This document shows positions 61,068 to 64,000 of a stretch of DNA of 64,000 nucleotides, piece after piece. The position numbers and the translations under genes were made by a program. The stretch comes from Anoplolepis gracilipes (lineage: Eukaryota; Arthropoda; Insecta; Hymenoptera; Formicidae), in contig NC_132971.1 of the NCBI RefSeq assembly GCF_047496725.1, forward strand, positions 7,530,001 to 7,594,000. Direction: 5' to 3'. The notes beneath the pieces were generated by a model. It searched no databases. It worked only from the letters and a program-made list of their open reading frames with translations, and had not been told where the DNA came from. Positions within the stretch are counted from its first letter, which is position 1. Every line of letters starts with the position of its first letter.

Positions 61068-62859
61068 TCACACGTTCACTGGCCGCACATTGTCATCTGA
61101 TTGCTGTTGCTCGCCACTCTGCCAACCAGAGTCGGGGGTTGTCGAGTCGGTCAAGCAACACTGCGGCGTTTCCTCCTCCTGGGTGTTCCTGTAGTCCCTG
61201 TAATCCCTTTCTCGCGCTCTCTCGTTCTCGTCCTCCCGAAAGTAACCAGAACTCGCCGGACCCTCCTGCAACTCCTCGTCATCCTTCGACGCGTAGTAGG
61301 AGTAACGACCCTGCTGAATCACCTCGTACTGCGCGTCGGGAGCGAGAAACGGGCCTCTGACGTTCCTTGGCTCATCGCTGTTCGCGTAATTGTCGACGGG
61401 AATGTCACCGTTGTCCGTAGGCAGCGGAAGAGGCAACCGGGATCTCTTCGACAGCTGGCGCTTGCCCAACCTGCTTGTCAGATAATCGGCACCTTCCGAA
61501 CGTTCCGCACCTAAACATATTAAGAGAAAAATAATACCCTACAAAAGTATTCTGACTTTGCAAATGAATAATTTAGATATAATATTAAAGATTTTGGCAA
61601 GTCTTGTCTAAGAATGTTTTTTTGTAAATAAGAAACATTCTTAGAGAATTTGCAATAGTAAAAGCTTTCAGAAATTATTAAAGATATAGAAATAGATATA
61701 ATTTTTTTTTAAATTTTATCGAACTCTTTTATACTATGTAGGAAATAAAATGTTAAATACATTGTAAGATAAAACAATATTTTCAATCGAATAGTGATTA
61801 AATTTATACATTCTTAAAGATCTTATTAATTTGAATATCTTTTATTAGAAGCATTTTTAATAATAACACATACATTGACAGTTACAAGGACTTGAAGTAA
61901 ATTTCGATAAAATTTAAAAAAAATTTATATTGACATCATTAATATATTGATTCAATAGTTTTTTAGAAAACTGAGTTAGTAAAAATGCTTTTAAAATTTA
62001 CTTTAATATAATAATATATTAATAAAATAATTACAATATCTAAACACGATAAATAATGATAAGAATTTACATGACATATGATTTAATTAAATAAAATATT
62101 AATATACTACCTTCTTTCTCCACAGCCAGATCGTAGAAACTACTCTCGGGTCCACAGCATGAAGATACGTCACCGAAATATAGCTCGCTCTCGGACTGTT
62201 TCGGGCCGGCATTCGTTTCTTGCTGAAATGCCCCGTTCTCCACTCCCTTCAGCGGCTTTCTAATTCTCCTGCTTTTGACAGTTCCCTCATTCCCGCCTTC
62301 GGGATCTGTGCTGTTGGAGATCTCCTCAGCATTCTCGTAATTGTCAGTGGGACGCTTCACGGATCTCGATCTGTGATCTGAATTTTGCAGAAACATAGAA
62401 ACTTAATTCCTAATGTTTGAAATGGATTGATTTTTTATAGCATTTAAATAAATTTCATTATAACATTTATTATTTACAAACTATCTATAATAATTTTTAG
62501 TTTGTTTTATTTTACCTTCGTTATTCTCGAAGTTATCCATCCTTTTGGCAATTCTGGCTCTCGATTCGGTCATTTGCGGTCTTCTAGCAGGACTATTAGG
62601 ATCACTGTAAGGTGGCGGTGGTCCCCATAATGGCACTGGCGTTTCCAAAACGCTGTAAGATGCAGTGCTCGGTGTGTACGGAACGTTTTGAGTGTTTAAA
62701 ACGGAATAAGGACCACTCGATTGTGAATTGAGGACGCTGTACGGTCCGGTTCCGCCCTCCACATTGGCTTCCGTTGATCGTGCTTGTGTGTGAAAGCCAT
62801 AATTCGAATCTGGACTCGGGGCTGGACCTCTCGATCTGGACCAAGGTAATCGCCATCTT
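61068..62859 (-). CDS. Last three exons of an unrecognised cytoplasmic-tail-like protein
   Basis: The exons 62859-62516, 62377-62111 and 61510-61068 join in phase (splice phase 1 at both inner junctions) and end at TGA 61068-61070, giving about 351 residues. The sequence is polar and low in hydrophobic residues, so it looks like a disordered intracellular tail. It contains repeated PYSVLN/YSVLE units, a PPPPYS motif that could bind WW domains, and one DN(Y/F)xN motif per exon (MDNFENN, TDNYENA, VDNYANS). A Cys pair occurs in the second exon (SSCC) and in the last (QCC). The exon at 62859 begins with the third base of a codon after an acceptor, so at least one more 5' exon exists, probably beyond the window. 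I do not recognise the family. Confidence 0.7.
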
Positions 62860-64000
62860 CTACGAAAAAAAAACAATTTTTTAAGTTATATTAGTAGCAA
62901 AAATGCAATTTTTTTGTATTTTAAAAGCAATTTTTGTCTTTTACTTAATTATATTACATTTTTAATTTTTAATATATCTATAATTATATTGTATATATAC
63001 ACTTATAAATGTTAATAATTTTAATTGATCGTTCTACTTACATTACTTGCTGTTAATAATTTTATAAATTTTTATTATCGTCAATTAGATTAATGTACAG
63101 TAAATTATTATTTTATAAAATAAAATATGTAAAATATTTTTAAATATATTTCTTCCCGAGTTAATTATTAAAATAAAAAATAAAATATGTTTACAATATA
63201 TTTTCCAATATTTTTTAAAGATTTTTTTTAAAAAAGCTTTTATGTGTGCTTTTATATATTATGACGCAATATATACGAGGCAATCGTTTTATCGATCATG
63301 TCTACTACGATAGAACATGCTACGTAAACTTTGACCGTTGTAAACTGACTTGAATCGTGCACAATATAAATATAATTTCTTTTATTCTTCTTTCGCTTGC
63401 TCGAAATTGATACGAAAAGATATCTTATTGGATATAGTGTTTCAAGAAAATATCACAAAGTCTATCGTGTACTTCACAATCGACATTTATGACCGTGCAT
63501 TTTATTGCATGTTCGTGCTATGGCGGACAAAATAAATTAAAAATTCCATCGCAATATATTCCCGGGACTTGGAACACTTTTCTGCAAGCTGATTGGAATA
63601 CCGTTTTAATGAATGCATTAACAAATTATCGGAATACAATACACGATGCAAGAGCCCGGATATGCTGCCTTACGAGTTGATTGCATTCTTTTTTTTTCAT
63701 ATTAGCAACAGTCGTATATAAAAGTTATTGATTTCATCGAATACACGTCGTGGTTATTATTATACTACATGTAATTGCAGTTCAATTATTAAAGTTTATT
63801 ATTAATAAATCGGTGTGCTAGATATTTTTATTAAATATAGCTTGGCCGTATAATTAAGCTTCTATTAAAATTATAAAAAAATATTTTCTTTTCGAAAAAA
63901 CATTTTGCGCGATAATTTTGCTATTTCATTAAAGTGAAACGCGAAACAAATATATTGATCAGAAATCCTTTCTTTTTCACAACATTATTATATCTGCATA
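62860..64000. other. AT-rich sequence at right edge
   Basis: This is presumably the intron or 5' region of the minus-strand gene. Short open frames at 63350-63680 show no domain. I found no convincing upstream exon. Confidence 0.45.

Noticed and set aside
63590..63700. A frame reading QEPGYAALR resembles the EPGYMALR phrase of the two env genes.
   Set aside because: The match is only about seven residues, the flanking frames do not continue the similarity, and no other retroelement sequence is near. Chance is likely.

Overview
The window looks like nuclear DNA of an insect, most likely a hymenopteran and plausibly an ant. It is AT-rich, full of (TA)n, (CT)n and (GA)n microsatellites, and its genes have many small exons with short GT-AG introns. 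It carries a gene I read as sanpodo (an insect-specific Notch-pathway gene) and debris of gypsy-type and Penelope-type retroelements. No bacterial, organellar or CRISPR features are visible.

Left half (1-31 kb): this is an accessory landscape built from decayed copies of a receptor tyrosine phosphatase gene, broken up by mobile elements. Copy A (about 0.1-5.0 kb) and copy B (16.0-19.6 kb) are pseudogenes of the intact gene at 31.2-43.4 kb, and a block next to copy A (5.5-6.2 kb) recurs at 29.2-30.2 kb. Two gypsy-like retrovirus-type elements sit between them. Element 1 has a 5' LTR at 6174-7430, wrecked gag and integrase, and an open env. Element 2 spans about 22.3-29.2 kb with wrecked gag and integrase and a second open env. 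Element 1 is interrupted by a 706-bp terminal-inverted-repeat transposon, and its 3' end is broken by a Penelope-like element with hammerhead-like motifs. An inverted, palindromic LTR piece lies at 14.7-15.6 kb.

The most unusual observation is downstream of env. Both elements carry the remains of an extra coding module that reads, piece by piece, like an extended Tudor domain. In element 1 it is a separate region after env. In element 2 its first part is fused in frame to the env cytoplasmic tail through a proline-rich linker. Tudor domains are core adaptors of the piRNA pathway, which is the main defence against such elements, so a retroelement-borne Tudor module is worth following up.

Right half (31-64 kb): this is ordinary gene territory. 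(i) An intact 32-exon minus-strand receptor tyrosine phosphatase (model of 1,962 aa; all exon phases agree) has a farnesoic-acid-methyltransferase-like ectodomain, EGF-like modules, FN3 repeats, one membrane span, an active first phosphatase domain and a degenerate second one. (ii) A minus-strand 5-exon gene (565 aa) has Numb-binding NPxF motifs and four C-terminal membrane spans and is probably sanpodo. (iii) A plus-strand four-span membrane protein is encoded in one exon, with a likely promoter and 5' UTR exon about 2 kb upstream. (iv) At the right edge are the last three exons of an unrecognised minus-strand gene with repeated DN(Y/F)xN motifs and a PPPPY motif. The remaining spans are intergenic or intronic, with scattered MITE-like inverted repeats.
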